DNA from: Nageia nagi
Lineage: Eukaryota > Pinophyta
Assembly (NCBI GenBank): GCA_050084985.1
Contig: JBITNC010000001.1
Span: 5,704,001 to 5,768,000, forward strand
Length of the DNA: 64,000 bases
Reading direction: 5' to 3'
How positions within the stretch are numbered: the first letter of the stretch is position 1; the number at the start of each line of letters is the position of its first letter. The position numbers and the translations under genes are program-made. The notes beneath the pieces were generated by a model. It made no database searches. It had not been told where the DNA came from and saw only the letters and a list, made by a program, of their open reading frames with translations. Positions 23,331 to 36,880 of this stretch are shown piece by piece.

Positions 23331-24189
23331 CTCCTTTGAGAGTCTAAAGAAGGAAAAAAAAACCATTATTATAAAAGTTATAATTAGTGAAAAATATTAG
23401 CGCTTGACTTCCAAATGTTGGTGACCTACACCAAACATCGACGTTCGCTCCTAGGAAGTTGGTAACTCTACAATTAGTAAAATCAAAATAAAATATTGAA
23501 TTGTTGAGTGATTCATCCCTCAAATCTTTGGATCAAGGATGAGTCATGGTCAATTTTGTAGCTTTGTGCACAAGACCATGACCATTTTGAATCTGGATGA
23601 GCTCTTGGACCAAGTTTTGTGCCTCCAAAAGGTAAAATCCAACCAACTTTCAAATCTATAAATGTAACCTTAAGAAATGAAGAAAGAGATCTAAATTTGA
23701 AGTAAATCTACTCTATAGAAATTCATCTAGAATCTTTGAGGAGTTAAGTACTTTAATTGTATGATTATTTTTTTATTCCATTTTAATCATTGCATATTTT
23801 TAATATGAGCAGGTATGTATGATATCTTATTTTGGCATGTGTGTAGGATCCATAGGTACAAAAATACAAAGTATTGAGGATTCATTGAGGTGGAAATAAC
23901 TAGGAAAGAACAACTTCAACTAAGGAAGAATAGGAAAAGAAATCAACAAAATCATACTTCAATTGTAGAAATGCTAGTGACTACCTATCGAATGCTCGCA
24001 ACTAGATACAACCACCAATGACTTAATTCGAAATGCCAATGACTCTGGAAAAGCCCAAGAGGCTCCAAAATAATACTTTTTTGTAAAATCCCTTCAAGCA
24101 ACACACACTGAATCTAATGATTCATTTGTATGATTATTTGAGGTCACCACAGAAGACTAATAAAAATCTACATTAGTCTTAATGTGATT
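23331..24189. other. No gene seen; possible gypsy LTR or leader
   Basis: No frame is supported. This could be LTR plus leader, but no primer site was identified. Confidence 0.35.
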
Positions 24190-26931
24190 TATCTTGTTTG
24201 CTAATAGGGTTGCTTTTTTGGATCAACAACATGATGCATGATATAATGAAATATTATGTTGATGATATTTTAGCTAAGTATAAGATAAGAGAAGAACATT
24301 GGGAAGTTCTTCGCAAGGTATTTCATCATATCTTTAAGCATAATGTTATATTTAACCCTAACAAGTGTATTTTTCATGTCACGTTAGGTAATCTCTTAGG
24401 TTTCATTATGTCTAAGCATGGTTTTGAGATCGATACTAAGAAAGTTAAATCTATTATGGAAATGCACCCACCTCATAATATCAAAACCTTGAGGAGTCTT
24501 CACGATAAGATTCAAGTCATTAGGTGGTTCATAGCTCAACTTTCAAATAAGTGCAAGCCTTTCAATAAGCTCTTGAATAAAGGTATCATGTTTGAGTGGA
24601 ATGAGAGGTGCCAACAATCTTTTCATGATATCAAGAGGTATCTAACCACTACTCCTATTTTTATCCCCCTTAGGGATAGTATCCCTTTTCATCTCTATCT
24701 TTTAGCCACTAAATTTGTCTGAGGAATCATGCTTTTCCAAAAGAATGATCAAGGAAAAGAGTAAGCCATTTATTATCTTAGTCACACTCTTTAATATGAA
24801 TGAATCAAGTATATCTACATGGAGCATCTTTATCTTTCCATTTTCTTTGAAACCAATAAATTATATCACTACATGCTTAATTATATGATATACATGATTT
24901 CTTGTGTTGATCCTCTCATGTATATGATGAATAAGACTTATCATAATTATAGAACTTCTAAGTGGCTTATGTTTTTGTTTGAGTTTAACCTTGAGGTTAT
25001 GAGTTGTAAATACGTTAAGGATCAGGTCATAGCTGATCAGTTTGTTGAAGTACCCTCACGAAATAATTCTACTCTTAACATCAATCTTATTGACTAAGAT
25101 ATATTTAATATTGATGAAGAGAAAGAGTTTATCGACACACATGGGGACTTTGACATGACCATATACTTTGATGGATCAAAGTGTGAGCATGGGGGAGGTG
25201 TTGGAGTTATCTTCTTCATGCCTCAAGGTGTCCCTCTCATTTATTCCTTCAAGTTAGTCTTTCCTTGCACCAATAGTAATGTTGAGCATGAATCCTTGAT
25301 CCTAGGTCTTAGGATCACCATTAAGCTTAAGATCGAGTGACTCATGATCTATGAAGATTCTCTCTTGGTTATTAACTAAATCCTTAGAGTTTATCAATGT
25401 CACAATGAACTCCTCAAGTATTATAGGGAGGAGGTTGTTAAGCTTCTCAAGTGGTTTAAAGCCTATAAAATTGAAGTTGCTTCTAGGTTGTCTAATAGGT
25501 TTATGGATACCTACATGGTTTCCTTAGGGTCACTTATTCCACCTAATCCTCATTAATGAATCCAATATATAGAAGTTGTGACTATTAAGAATTCATCTCT
25601 CAAGTCACCTTTGCCTTATCATATTTCTAAATTCAGTGTTAATGAGATCTCAATTGAGTCTAGAGACTTGTGGTACAAGTAGCTTCATGAGTACCTAAAG
25701 TGGAATGCTCTTCCCCCTGATATGTAACCTAATGACAAGAGATCCTTTAATCATAGATACACTTGTTATGTGCTTATAGGGATGTCATATACTAGCAATC
25801 TTTCAATAGAGTCATCCTTTGGTTTCTAGAGCATTGTGAAAAATAAATTACCATATCATATTATCATGATGATATTTGTGGTGGATACTTTAATGGAACT
25901 AATATTATTAAACATATTCTACAAATGGATTATTATTGGTCCACAATAGAGCATGATCACAATGAATATATCAAGAGGTGCGTCAAGTATCAATAACATG
26001 CTCATCTTTAGCATATCCCTTCCCAACCTCTCTAGCATATCCAGACCATGTAGCCTTTCATCCAATGGAGTTTCAATCTTATTAGTCAGTTATTTCCTCC
26101 TTTGTCAAGAAATCATATATTAATTATAACCTCTACCAAGTACCTTACCAAGTGGGTTGAGGTGATACCTTTAGTCTCTACTATGCATCCTAAGATCGCA
26201 TCTTTTATAGAGACTCATATCATATGTCAATTTGGTATTCTTGATTGGATCATTACAAATAATGGTCCTAATTTTAATAATCAACATATGAGAAGAATGT
26301 GTAATCAATATCATATCAAATAATTATTATCCATGCCTTATTACCCACAAGGTAATGATCAAGATGATACAACCAATAAGATAATCATCATTATTCTCAA
26401 GAAGATGGTTAATGATAATCATAGTAATTGGTATGAGGGTCTCTCGTATGCTTTGTGAGCCTATCGCACTAGTATCATAATGCCCATGGGTGTTACCCAT
26501 TTATCTCTCATATAACATGCTAATATAATCATCCCTCTTGAGCTTGAGATCCATTCCTTACGTGCTTCACTCAATGACCTTACCCTGGATGAAGAGACTC
26601 ATCAGGTTTGACTAGATCAACTCCTTTTGCTTGATAAGAGATGTATAATCAATGTAATTAAGCATCACAAGGTTTATAAAGAGCGTATCAAGAGAGCAAT
26701 TAACAATAAAGTTAATCCTTATGATTTTAGGTCAATGACCTTGTTCTCAAAGAGAATAAATAATAATCCCATCTCAAGTATCCTCTAAGGGACAAGTTTT
26801 CCCTTAATTGGCTAGGCGCCTACATTGTCAAGAGAAATATTAGTTTAAATGTGTACCATCTCATAGATATGGAAGTAGGGGAAGAGCTAGATCCTATCAA
26901 TATCATCCATATTTTTCATTTATATTCTTGA
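24190..26931 (+). pseudogene. Ty3/gypsy pol relic, Tat type (RT to integrase)
   Basis: The relic begins inside reverse transcriptase: the first readable motif is YVDD (24255-24266), followed by the thumb with LGFIMSKHGFEID and FEWNERCQQSF, so the N-terminal half of RT is missing. The gypsy RNase H follows (24650-25080; AIYYLSHTL, TSKWLMFLFEF, QVIADQFVE). At 25155-25340 a second, archaeal-type RNase H is visible (YFDGSKCEHGGGVGV, NVEHESLILGL, with the Asp and Glu of the active site). A second RNase H defines the Tat lineage. The integrase has an HHCC finger near 25865-25995 (NEYIKRCVKYQ) and a core (KWVEVIPLVST, ITNNGPNF, YYPQGNDQ) in which the usual DNG box reads NNG. The end is LDPINIIHIFHLYS with a stop at 26929-26931. 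Stops are frequent. Confidence 0.93.
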
Positions 26932-28959
26932 TCTCCTTAGTTTCATCTTATGTGTCAATATTGTCATCACTTTGTTCTTTCATTTGTTTGAATAAATCCT
27001 CTTGATCCAAATCATCATCATGTTTATGCTAGGTTATGGATGATGCATTATGTATAGGTACTCATTCATGGCTTATGCATTTTATCATTTTGTATCCTTC
27101 ATAAATATCTTTCATTTTTAATCATCTCATGAGGAGTCCATACTATAGGCTATCCCTCCTTTTGCAATTGTGCACACTATGAGGTAGGACAAAAGTCACT
27201 CATCTTGTAGTCATCATGTTTCATATTTCTCTTCTTGTATGCATTTATCATCATTAATTCACCATTTTTATTGCTCATATTATTTGGTATCACTCTTGGT
27301 CCTTCTCTAGGGTTGAATATTGGACATTATATCTTGAATCCCCAACAAAGCAAGCATAGTCCTGAACATACGTGGAAGTAAATCCCTTATGTACCTAGAT
27401 GTGCCAAGAAATATTCTCTACTATTTCTTGTGTTTCATTTCATCAATGAAATCATTGTATGTCCATTTATATCTATTGTCATCTAGTCCCTTTGTAATTC
27501 TTGATGAGGATGTAACCACTTGGATCACAACCACCTCAAGTTGCCTTATGTCATTCCCTCAAGATTCACTATAGGTTATGAATACCATGGTTTTTAAGGG
27601 ATATCCTTTTGTTATAGATGACTTGATGACATTATTTAACATCCTTAGATGGTGCATCTCTTATTTTTTCAATTAGTGATTTTATCATTTTTTATTGCTT
27701 GTGATTTAATGCATCATCATCCTTTTTTCTCATGTCATATTGTTGTAATATTTATTTTATCATTGGTATTCATATTGTTTATCCCTATTTTAACCATTTT
27801 ATTCATTTTGATTGGCTTGTTACTTTGCTAACTTTGCTACTCAACCTTGTGTGGCACCTTGGTAGGCATGTATATTTCACAATCACTATTTTACCTTTTT
27901 CAAATTTTATCTTGTATCATCTTTTTATATCATTTTAAGTCACCTCATTTAGTTTCTCTTAATTTTGAAGCCATTTGTCACCCTTTCCTATTTTAGGGAT
28001 AAAGGTCCTAAAATTTGACCCTTGTAAAAATTACCTTTTATTTTGATCTTTATAACCTACTGAATGATGTAAATTTTTTGTTACATATTTTTTGAGGTAT
28101 TCATTTATATATGAACATTCATCATAACAAATTTCATGTTTGTATCTTATTGTTTGATGCCATTTCGAAAGCCAAACTGAGGGGCACTTGGAATGACATC
28201 CTTTCAGTGACCACTGAAGTATGTCACAACATTGTAAGTTACCTTTGATTTGGGATTTGTATGTTGGTCAAATGATCTCCTTTTTTAATCCATTTGATCC
28301 TATGTTTAGACCTATCTAACTAGAATCATGTTGTCAAACCTGTTTGGTCCATCGACATGAATGTTACTTAATTCCCTCCATTGAAGTTCATCATTTTTCA
28401 CTTTTAACTTATTTAAATTTTGTCAATCTTATTTTGAGCTAAATAGTAATGTCATTTTCATATCAATTTGAGTGTGTTTGCTCTGATATCATTCCATGTC
28501 ATGTTCAATGATGCTTGTATTCATGTTAATCTCACTTTTCTATGGTATTTTGCATAGGCATGCATAGTCCCCATATTGTCATTGCTTGGTTGATTCACAT
28601 CATCTCATGATTTATCTTACCACTTAGTTTTGCAATGCTTGATATTTTGGGATTTCATGTTATCCTTTTCATCTATTGTTCATTATTGGTGGTCAAATTT
28701 TGTTTATAAGACTTCATGTTGTACTTGTTTTATAGTTGTTCACAATTATTTTTATTGTATTCACTTTCTTAGTTATATTAATTATCTTCTATCATATCAT
28801 ATTTTTTGTTGAACTTTGTTTATTTGTTATTATATCATATATATTATCTATCATATTTTATCTATTTCTTATCATATCCTATTCATTTGTCATCATTTTG
28901 TTATTTAATTTTTATCATATTTATTTAATTTTGTTTTGTTTGTGATCACTTTATCCCAT
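26932..28959. other. No gene seen; gypsy post-pol region
   Basis: T-rich sequence. Hydrophobic plus-strand frames at 27649-27938 and 28630-28945 result from T-rich composition. A purine-rich stretch, CTGAGGGGCACTTGG near 28179, resembles a polypurine tract, but no LTR start follows clearly. Confidence 0.5.
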
Positions 28960-30215
28960 TATAGTAACTTTATCATTTTGTAATCATTTTATGGTATCTG
29001 ATGTGGTTGTTGTTGCCCTCCTACCTCTACTATTGGTGCTCCTACACCCTTTCCAACCACCTATAGCACTTGTAGTTGGTCATCTACCACAATCCTCTCC
29101 CATTGGGAAGCCCACCATGCATAAAATATGATTATTATCCCAACATCATTTGCCTCTAAGGTCCCAACCACCTCATAAGGTGCATCATCAAGAGGGGCAT
29201 ACCTCCTTTGGGGAAATTCCCCTTATGAATCCACTTGTTTGTAAAAAAATAGGCTTATCTGGTACATCCTATAGTACCCTAAATTACCATATCATCCTCT
29301 CATATTTGAATACCTCTACGTCCCTATCCCTCTTCCTATGCATATCATGGGTCCATCTAACTCTCATCTTCTCTACCTTCTTGGCCCATCCAAGTGGCCT
29401 CCTCTAGGGCCACCAGATGATATTCTTAGCTCTTAGATTGACCCACATGATCTTATGATAGTTGTACATGCCCTTGTAGGGTCTCCTATGAGGTATCACA
29501 TGATTGCATACCAAACAATGAGCATAGGGGAGCTCCCATCTAGCCACAAGCACCTATGGATCTACCATATCATTAGCATGAATATCATATGGTAGGCTAT
29601 GGTTTCGAACCATTTTCACATGCTCCCATGCCCAAATATAGATGAGAAGTGATTTCTAGAGTCCAACTCTACCCCTATCTTTATTAGCCAAGTGTTGATA
29701 GTTTTTTTGGAAGACTTCAGGGAACCATGCATAAACTGTTCCTTGCTCTATCATGTCATCCATGATATCTAATAGGTTCCAAGAAAACCTATGATCAAAG
29801 ATATATGGTAGCACATACACACTAATCAAAATCATGATCTATTAACTTAGCATTCCTTATTGGTAAAGTATCACATAGTTGAGGCCTCCATGACTAATAC
29901 CCATGGTTTGCCACCAATCTCCAAACATTTTCTACATTGCCCCACTCTTGGTGGGGGCCTCTATGATCATCGCACCCTTGATGGGCACTCTCAGTATCCT
30001 ATGAATATCCTCTAACATAATGATCATTTCCCCTATCAATAAATGAAAGGTGTTATGATTAGAATCTCATTGCTCCACCAAGATTTGAATATAATCCTAG
30101 TTGATGATCATCTGGTGTAAAAGTGCGACCCCAATGAGCTCAATTACCTCCAACCAGATTTAGTCCTCCTTAGTCAATGCCTTATGAATCATACCAAAAA
30201 TGGGCCTAAATTAAT
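28960..30215 (-). pseudogene. Plant mobile domain (PMD) relic 2
   Basis: From right to left the minus strand reads ILVEQ.DSNHNTFHLLIGEM, then IIMLEDIHRILRVPIKGAMI (about 29955-30095), the PMD signature. Next come WNLLDIMDDMIEQGTVYAWF near 29735-29790, YIWAWEHVKMVRNHSLPYD near 29590-29645, then RWELPYAHCLV and YNYHKIMWVNLRAKN (about 29440-29545), the C-terminal Y...LD..R...I.W.P region of the domain. Stops interrupt it several times (near 29550 and 29670). It lies on the strand opposite to the Tat pol at 24190-26931 and left of a polypurine/LTR-start motif at 32074. This fits an antisense extra gene between pol and the 3' LTR, an arrangement known for some Tat elements (for example Grande). 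Confidence 0.85.
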
Positions 30216-32073
30216 GCTAAGTTTTAGCCTAGTACACATTCAAGCATCCATGTTCGTATCTTATATTTCATTATCAAATCTTATTCCTAAGTCAATACTT
30301 TTCCAATGTCAATCCTATTTTGCATGGTAAATATTTTTTATCATTTGTTGTCTATCCTATATTTGTGTTTTATTAGTTAATTTTATCTTTTATCATGTCT
30401 TGTCTAGTGTCATATTTCCTTGCATTCATATGAAGGTCAAGTTTTTTCATTATGTTTGTCAATTCTTGCTTATGTTTCCATGTTTGTCTAATTGGTTCCC
30501 TATAAATCGATTAGGATTTTCTAAATGATACTTTGTAGAATGGTTAGTTGACTAATTAGACATTTGAGTAGCTAAACAATCAATTCTTGGTTATTCCAAT
30601 CGAGATCTAACTGACAAGGTACCCATTGGCCTATTAATCAAAATTAGTATGGAACCTACCAGTTAGCAGAGCCAAACATTTACATTTGTACCTCATCCCC
30701 AAACTTGGAAAACTTGAAAAATACAAGCTAAAAATGCATTTTTACTATAATTCTATCGTTAGTTTGGTTTGATAAATCAAAATTTATTTGATGCCCTAGG
30801 TTTTGATTTTTCTCCTACAGTTCATATCAATTTTACCTAGTAAAATTGGAAAAAACTTCTTTTTCTTTCCTAAAATAATTATGGTATACTTAACTATGGT
30901 TTTAAAATTGAAATAATATGAGTTTTTAGCCACATGCCTATTTATGCAGGTGCTCATCTCCTTCATGTGGTACTCTTCATGGTGGGCCCTCAACGCTAGC
31001 TGCTACAACTACCATATCAACCCAATCACCCTCATAGTCTCTCGTAGTCACTATAGCTCATGAAAAGATGAAAAATTATCTCCCAGTCAGAGCTCCACAT
31101 TGAAAATGATAAGTATAAAAATGAAAAAAAAAATTCACTTTTTTTGTTTTTAACTTATCATTGGTTGGACTAGTTTAATGACTAGTCAACACATTAGTTA
31201 TCTAACTAATGTATTAGTTAGATATAATCGGTTTGCAACATACCAGTTTGGTATGCTTTTATCATTTTTTTCAATTTTTATCATTTCCTCTTTCATGCAT
31301 AAAATGAAAAGATGGATGTGACCCTCTCTTGGATCCCATCCTAGCTTCTTATTCAAAGAGGATGTAATCACCCAATCACTTTACACTCCAATCATAGTCA
31401 TCCAATTAAGCATCCCCATAGGTGTGATCAATGTTTCATAAAATTAGCACTTTTATTTCACATTTTTGCTTATCATTTTAAGCTATTTATTATTTCTAAT
31501 CATTTATCATTTGATATTATATCTTATTTAGGTGATGCATGCTTGTGAGATGCAATTGAACACCTAGTAGGTCTACAAGCCTACACTTGATCATTTGACA
31601 TGATTGTGTATCCTATTAAATCAAATCACTTAGCATGACTGTATCACTATCATATCACCATTTAACTGTTGGAGCAAATCATTGATCATTTTACCCTTCA
31701 ACTACTAGGGCAAAGCAAACATCATTTGCTTTTGTTAGTTAATCATTTGATGTGACTGCATCCTTATCACTAGTACTTGACACAAATATGTCACATCATT
31801 GTACAATATGTTTTACAACTTTATTTTTCATGATCATTTATTTTTAGCATTTCATTGACATGACTACCTCATTATCACATCATGTTTTATGGAGTATAAA
31901 TTAGTTATAATATGAAAATGTTGGAACCACGATGTGTTATAACTACATGTACTTGCAATATGATCATGTTGAACTCATCAACATAAAACACACTTTCATC
32001 ACATCATACACATCACCTATTTTTATATTGAGTTTCACATCTCATAAAAATTATTTGGCCTCTCACAAAAAGG
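30216..32073. other. No gene seen; probable 3' noncoding part of gypsy element
   Basis: AT-rich sequence. Near 31180-31230 ATTAGTTA/TAACTAAT words form short palindromes. 31590-31870 repeats CATTTGACATGA..TGTATC and CATTTGATGTGACTGCATCC phrases loosely. No frame is supported. Confidence 0.45.
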
Positions 32074-32110
32074 GGCATTTGTAAACACCTAAAAATTGCC
32101 CGTTTATCTT
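32074..32110 (+). other. Polypurine tract and LTR-start-like motif (gypsy)
   Basis: AAAAAGGGG (32077-32085) is followed by CATT and TGTAAACACCTAAAAATTGC (from 32090). This is the expected junction between a gypsy internal region and its 3' LTR on the plus strand, and it fits the element whose pol is at 24190-26931. The right LTR end is not identified; it may have been removed by the events that placed the telomere-like tract and LINE nearby. Confidence 0.55.
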
Positions 32111-32769
32111 ATTGAGGTGACTCATAAAGGTTTTATGTGTTTTACAACTTATCATGATCATTACGTATTTTACGTAATTACTCTTGCATGACTACTTTTC
32201 CAATTTATTATCTTTTTTATTATTTTTGATCCTATACTCAATCGGTTAACTAATTTAGTAATCAATCAATCGGTTGAGTGTGAAACCCTAATTGGACTAT
32301 AAGTTGACCCTTGTCAAAATATAAAAGTTAATTTGAAATTATTTCCTGCCCTCTCTAATATTCATCTCATGATCTCTCACTTGTTCAGCCTCCTTTAATA
32401 ACTTTGTGCATGATTCTTACAACCTTGTACACACCTTTTGAGTCACACCCATCATATCCAAGGTCATAATGCTAGAATTTGGCATCATTCAAGCAAGGAA
32501 TATTTGGGATATGCAAATGTATTTGGATTTTTATGAGAGCTAACTAGTTTTTTAAGTGTTTTTGTAGGTTGTGGAGCTTCTCCCAAGTGCAAAATATGGA
32601 AAGATCACTTGGAACACTTAGATTCAATTTTGGGTTTATTACATCAGTAATAATTTTATACCAAGAAATCCAAGTATGATTTTTGTATGATTGAGATCTT
32701 ATATTTAGGGCATGTGATTAGCCATTAAGGAGTTCGAGTGGAGTAGAAAAAGATATCCACCATCAAGAA

Positions 32770-32940
32770 TTGGCCCACACCTTAACCCCTTCACCTTACC
32801 CTCTAACCCCACACTTTAACCTTAACCTTACACCCACACCCTAACCTTACACCCTAGACCCTAACCCCACACCCTAACCCCTTCATCCTAACTCGTACCC
32901 TAACCTGCACCCTAACCCACACCTTGAACTTAATAATATT
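32770..32940. repeat. Degenerate telomere-like CCCTAA-rich tract
   Basis: About 170 bases of irregular units on the theme (A)CCCTAACC/CACCCTAACC/CCTTAACC. The C-rich strand reads left to right. The plant telomere unit is CCCTAAA; here the third A is usually C, so this is a degenerate or variant interstitial tract. It ends about 240 bases before the LINE coding start. Confidence 0.8.
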
Positions 32941-33050
32941 AATAATAAAAGAAAAGAAAATAATTATTATTTTTAATATTAGTATAATATAATATAAAAA
33001 AATTGAAAAAAATTAATTATATTATATTTTTAAATATAAAAGATAATAAA

Positions 33051-33164
33051 ATGAAAGAAATTAATTTTTCTTCCCTAATTAACATGCCTGGCACTACATC
33101 CCATTCCCTAATTAAAATGAAAGAAATTAATTTTTTTTTTCCCTAATTTACATGCCTAGCACTC
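33051..33164. repeat. 66-bp direct repeat upstream of the LINE
   Basis: ATGAAAGAAATTAATTTTT ... CCCTAATTNACATGCCTGGCACT occurs twice in tandem (from 33051 and 33117), the second copy with a longer T run. Confidence 0.85.
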
Positions 33165-33181
33165 AACCAAATAGGTTATAA

Positions 33182-36100
33182 ATGAAGATAATCACTTGGA
33201 ATATTAGAGGTGGTAATAAATTGGGGAGATAAATTGTTGCTAAGAACTTGGTAAGAGATAACAACCTAACTATTATGGTCCTTTAAGAAACTAAACTAAA
33301 AGAGAAGAAAACTTTAGCAACTAAGAATAAGATCTGGAAGCAAGTTGAGTATATTACCATTCCCTCAATTGGGAACCAAAATAACTTAGGAGGTCTCTTA
33401 ACCATGTGGGACCCAACAAAGGTGTCTGTGGTTAGAATTCCCTTCTTATCTAGAAGAGCTATTTATATTCGTGTTACAAATATTAGTGATAATAAATCCT
33501 TTGTCCCTACTAATGCTTATGCTCCTAATAATAGAGTTGCTAGAGCTACGTTTTGGGAAAATATCATGGCACACTAGAAATGGTTCAGCTAAGAAGAATG
33601 GATAGTGATTGGAGACTTTAACTCCAACCTCCAATTGTAGGATAAAAAAGGAGGCAATGAAGAAACCACCCAATGCATGCAAGATTTTATAAATTCTATC
33701 AATGAAATGTAATTAATTGATATGAATCTTGAAGGGAATTCCTATACCTGGTCTAATAAATGCTTAAATAGTAACCACATTCAGAGGAAGCTTGATAGGG
33801 AAATGGTTACTATAGAGTGGATAAATTTCTATCATTAGGCAACTTTATCCCTACTTCACACTACACTAGTTTCTAATCATAGCCCTCTTCTTCTTCAAAT
33901 TAATAATAAGGAAAAGAAAAATAGTCCATTCAGATTTGAGCTAATGTTGATGCAACACAAAGATCTCTTTGCCAATATCCAAGGTTGGTGGGATATTCAA
34001 ATCAAAGGAACCATTATGTACCATGAATTCACTAAACTTAAAGGCTTGAAAGATAATCTTAAAAAGTGGAACAAGGATCATTTTTAGAATATAAATGAGA
34101 GAAAGGTTATGCTTGAAGAAAAATTAGGAGAAATCAATAGAAAAATTAAGGTAGAAGGAAGAAGCTCTGAGAATGACAAAGAAGAGAAGATAATCCTTTC
34201 TGAACTTTATAATACCATGGCACAAGAAGAGGTCCACTGGAAATAAAAATCAATGATGGTATGGTTGAAGGAGTGGGATAAAAATACTAAAATTTTCAAG
34301 CTAACCACTATCTCTAGGAGAAGCTACAATAGAATATCCAAAATCAAGAAGTCTGATTAAACGGTTCTTCAAGATATGGATGAAATAAAAAAGGAGGCTA
34401 TTAATTTCTATGAGAACCTCTTAGCCTTGGCTCAAATGGAAGATTAATAGGCTATGGATGAGTTGTTGGAGGGAATACCAACTATTATTGATCAGTAGGC
34501 TAGAGATGCTCTAGAAAGATTAGATACTAAAGAAGAAGTCAAGAATGCAATCTTTAGTATGAACCCTGACAAATATCCTAGGCCAAATGGATGTCTTGTA
34601 GGATTCTATCAAAAGTGTTGGCATATTTTTGGTAAGGACATCACTAATGTAATTTAAAAGCTTTTTAGGATATCTAAACTTCTAAAATATTGGAACACCA
34701 CTTTTCTTGCCCTTCTTCCAAATACTTTGGGTGCAAAGGAATTCAAAAACTTTAGGCTGATAAGCTTATGCAATTGTGTTTGTAAGATTATCACTAAAAT
34801 CCTTACAAAAAGACTCCAAAAATATCTTGCTCTTCTAATATCTCTAGAACAAGATGGGTTTATCAAAGGTAGGCAAATTACTGATGGCATTATTGCTATG
34901 CATGAGGTTATTAACCCTCTACATGGTAAAAAGGAGGAAGGGATGCTTCTAAAACTTGATATGCAAAAGGCCCATGAGATATTTAATTGGAAATTCTTAG
35001 GAAAGGTGCTCTATAGAATTGGCTTTGATCAAAAATGGTGTAATTGGGTCCACTTGTGTATTTCAACCCCTTCCTACTCTTTCCTATTGAATAATGAAGC
35101 TGCAGGTTTTTTTATAGCCCAAAGAGGCCTCCACCAAGGTGACCCCATTTATCCTTACCTTTTTATCCTAATGGTAGAATATTTAGGGAGATTACTAATA
35201 AAAAAGAGAAATCAAGGCCAACTTCAAGGCATGAAACTAGGACCAAATTGTGAGCCCATCTCTCATCATCAATTTGTTGATGATACAATCATTATTGGTC
35301 ATGCCTTCATTAAAGAAGCTCAAAATTTTTTGCAAATCTTAAAACTCTATGAACATGGCTCCCATTATAAGGTTAACTTCCAAAAAACTCATCTCTTCTT
35401 CTTTAATACCCCCTTGGAATGATAGGAAAAAATTGCTAAAGCCTTCAATTGCAAGGTTGGCTCCTTACCCTTGATTTATCTTGGTATGCCACTTTTTATG
35501 GGGTGCTTTAAGAAAACCTTTTGGGACTCTATAATTTTTGAAATCAATTCTAGATTCTCAGGGTGGAAAGAGGTTACTTTAGGCATGCAAGAAAACTCTA
35601 GCTAGTTAAAACAACCCTTCAAAGTGTTCCAATCTATAGTGCTATGGTGTTTAAAATGCCAATTTTAGTTTGTCAAGCTATAAATCATATCTATTGTAGG
35701 TTTTTATGGTTTGGTCCTATTGCAAATAAAAAATGGTCACATGTGGCTTGGGATAAAGTTTGTTAGTAAAAGAATAGATGAGGTCTCAAGATTAGAAAAA
35801 TGAAACATTTACACTAGGATTTGAGAACCAAGATGGCTTGGAAGTTGCAAAATGAAGACAATGTGAATTGGGTGAACATATGTAAAGCCAAGTACCTTGA
35901 AGGCTCAAATCTCTTCATTCGAACCCACAAATTGCCTAATGGCTTTTCATTTTGGAATGGATTAAGACAAATAAAAGATATCCTACCTCCAAATGTTAAA
36001 TGGTCTATTAACAAGGGAAATCATATATATTTTTGGGAAGATAAATGAGTTAGAGACCTCCCTCTCATCTCTTACCATGAATGCTTAGCCTTAGCTAATT

Positions 36101-36880
36101 GGGAAATATTACACCAAGGAGTAAAAGCTCATGACTACATTCATGTCCAAGAGGGGGAAGGTATTTGGAGTATTCATGATAGTACTAATGCTGTTATCAA
36201 TACTCAACAAAATAAGATCCGATTAGAAGTCTAATCCATCGAGATTTAGGACACCAACTTGGATGACAAATTGGAATGCAATTTTGTGAAGAAGGATCAA
36301 TTTAGCATCAAGGAAGTCATTCTGTTGTTAAATAAAAATGTTCCTATCAATAAGATTTGGGATAAGGTTTGTACAAAGGGGATTCTTCCTAAATTGACCT
36401 TCTTCCTATGGACCACAATTCATGGAGCAATCTTGACTACCGATTTCCCTTGCAATAAATGATTCCAACTTGCTAATAAGTGCTTTCTTTATCATTAGGG
36501 TTTAGAATGCCAAGACCATATTTTTATCCATTATTCTTTCTCCAACAAAGTTTGGGGTCTTGTGCTTTAGAGGATTGGAATGGCTTGGGCTATTCCAAAT
36601 AATACTACCACTTTGCTCTAATAATGGCATTTCACTTACCATTTGAAAAAACAAATAGACCTTAACATTATCCTATTAACCCACATATGGTGGAGTATAT
36701 GGTATGAAAAAAATGCCTAGATTTTCAAAGGAGAAAGCGATAAACCAAAAGTTGTATTTCAACATACTATCAATTTCTTTATTAAAAATATTACTCACAA
36801 AACTTCAAGACTCATTAAGAATAAGGATCTAACCAATAGAATTGGTCTTGACTCAATTTTTCAAATTGTCTCACCATGAT
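33182..36880 (+). pseudogene. L1-type LINE ORF2 relic
   Basis: The start was chosen at the ATG at 33182 (MKIITWNIRGG), the normal beginning of a plant L1 endonuclease. The endonuclease runs to about 33900. It keeps the Glu of .ETKL and Asp of GDFNSN, but the SDH box reads SNHSPLLL, losing a key Asp. Reverse transcriptase occupies about 34520-35800: MNPDKYPRPNG, FRLISLCN, FIKGRQI, LLKLDMQKAH (motif A), RGLHQGDPIYPYLF and FVDD at 35273-35284 (motif C). From 36260 to 36600 there is the zf-RVT region, with FFLWTTIHGA, KCFLYH.GLECQDHIF and YSFSNKVWG. The last readable frame ends near 36880. Stops are numerous. ORF1 is not seen upstream. No poly(A) tail or target duplication was found. Confidence 0.94.

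Noticed and set aside
28160-28200. A second gypsy polypurine tract (CTGAGGGGCACTTGG)
   Set aside because: No LTR start follows, and a better junction exists at 32074-32110.
27649-28945. Hydrophobic plus-strand frames resembling membrane proteins
   Set aside because: The sequence is T-rich, so Phe, Leu and Ile codons dominate by composition; no family motif, and position is the noncoding end of a gypsy element.
31180-31240. Palindromic TAACTAAT/ATTAGTTA words as a hairpin or operator
   Set aside because: Short, AT-rich and expected by chance; no gene nearby for it to control.
34727-35422. The 231-residue LINE RT frame as an active gene
   Set aside because: It is only the central RT piece; stops flank it on both sides and the endonuclease SDH box is mutated.
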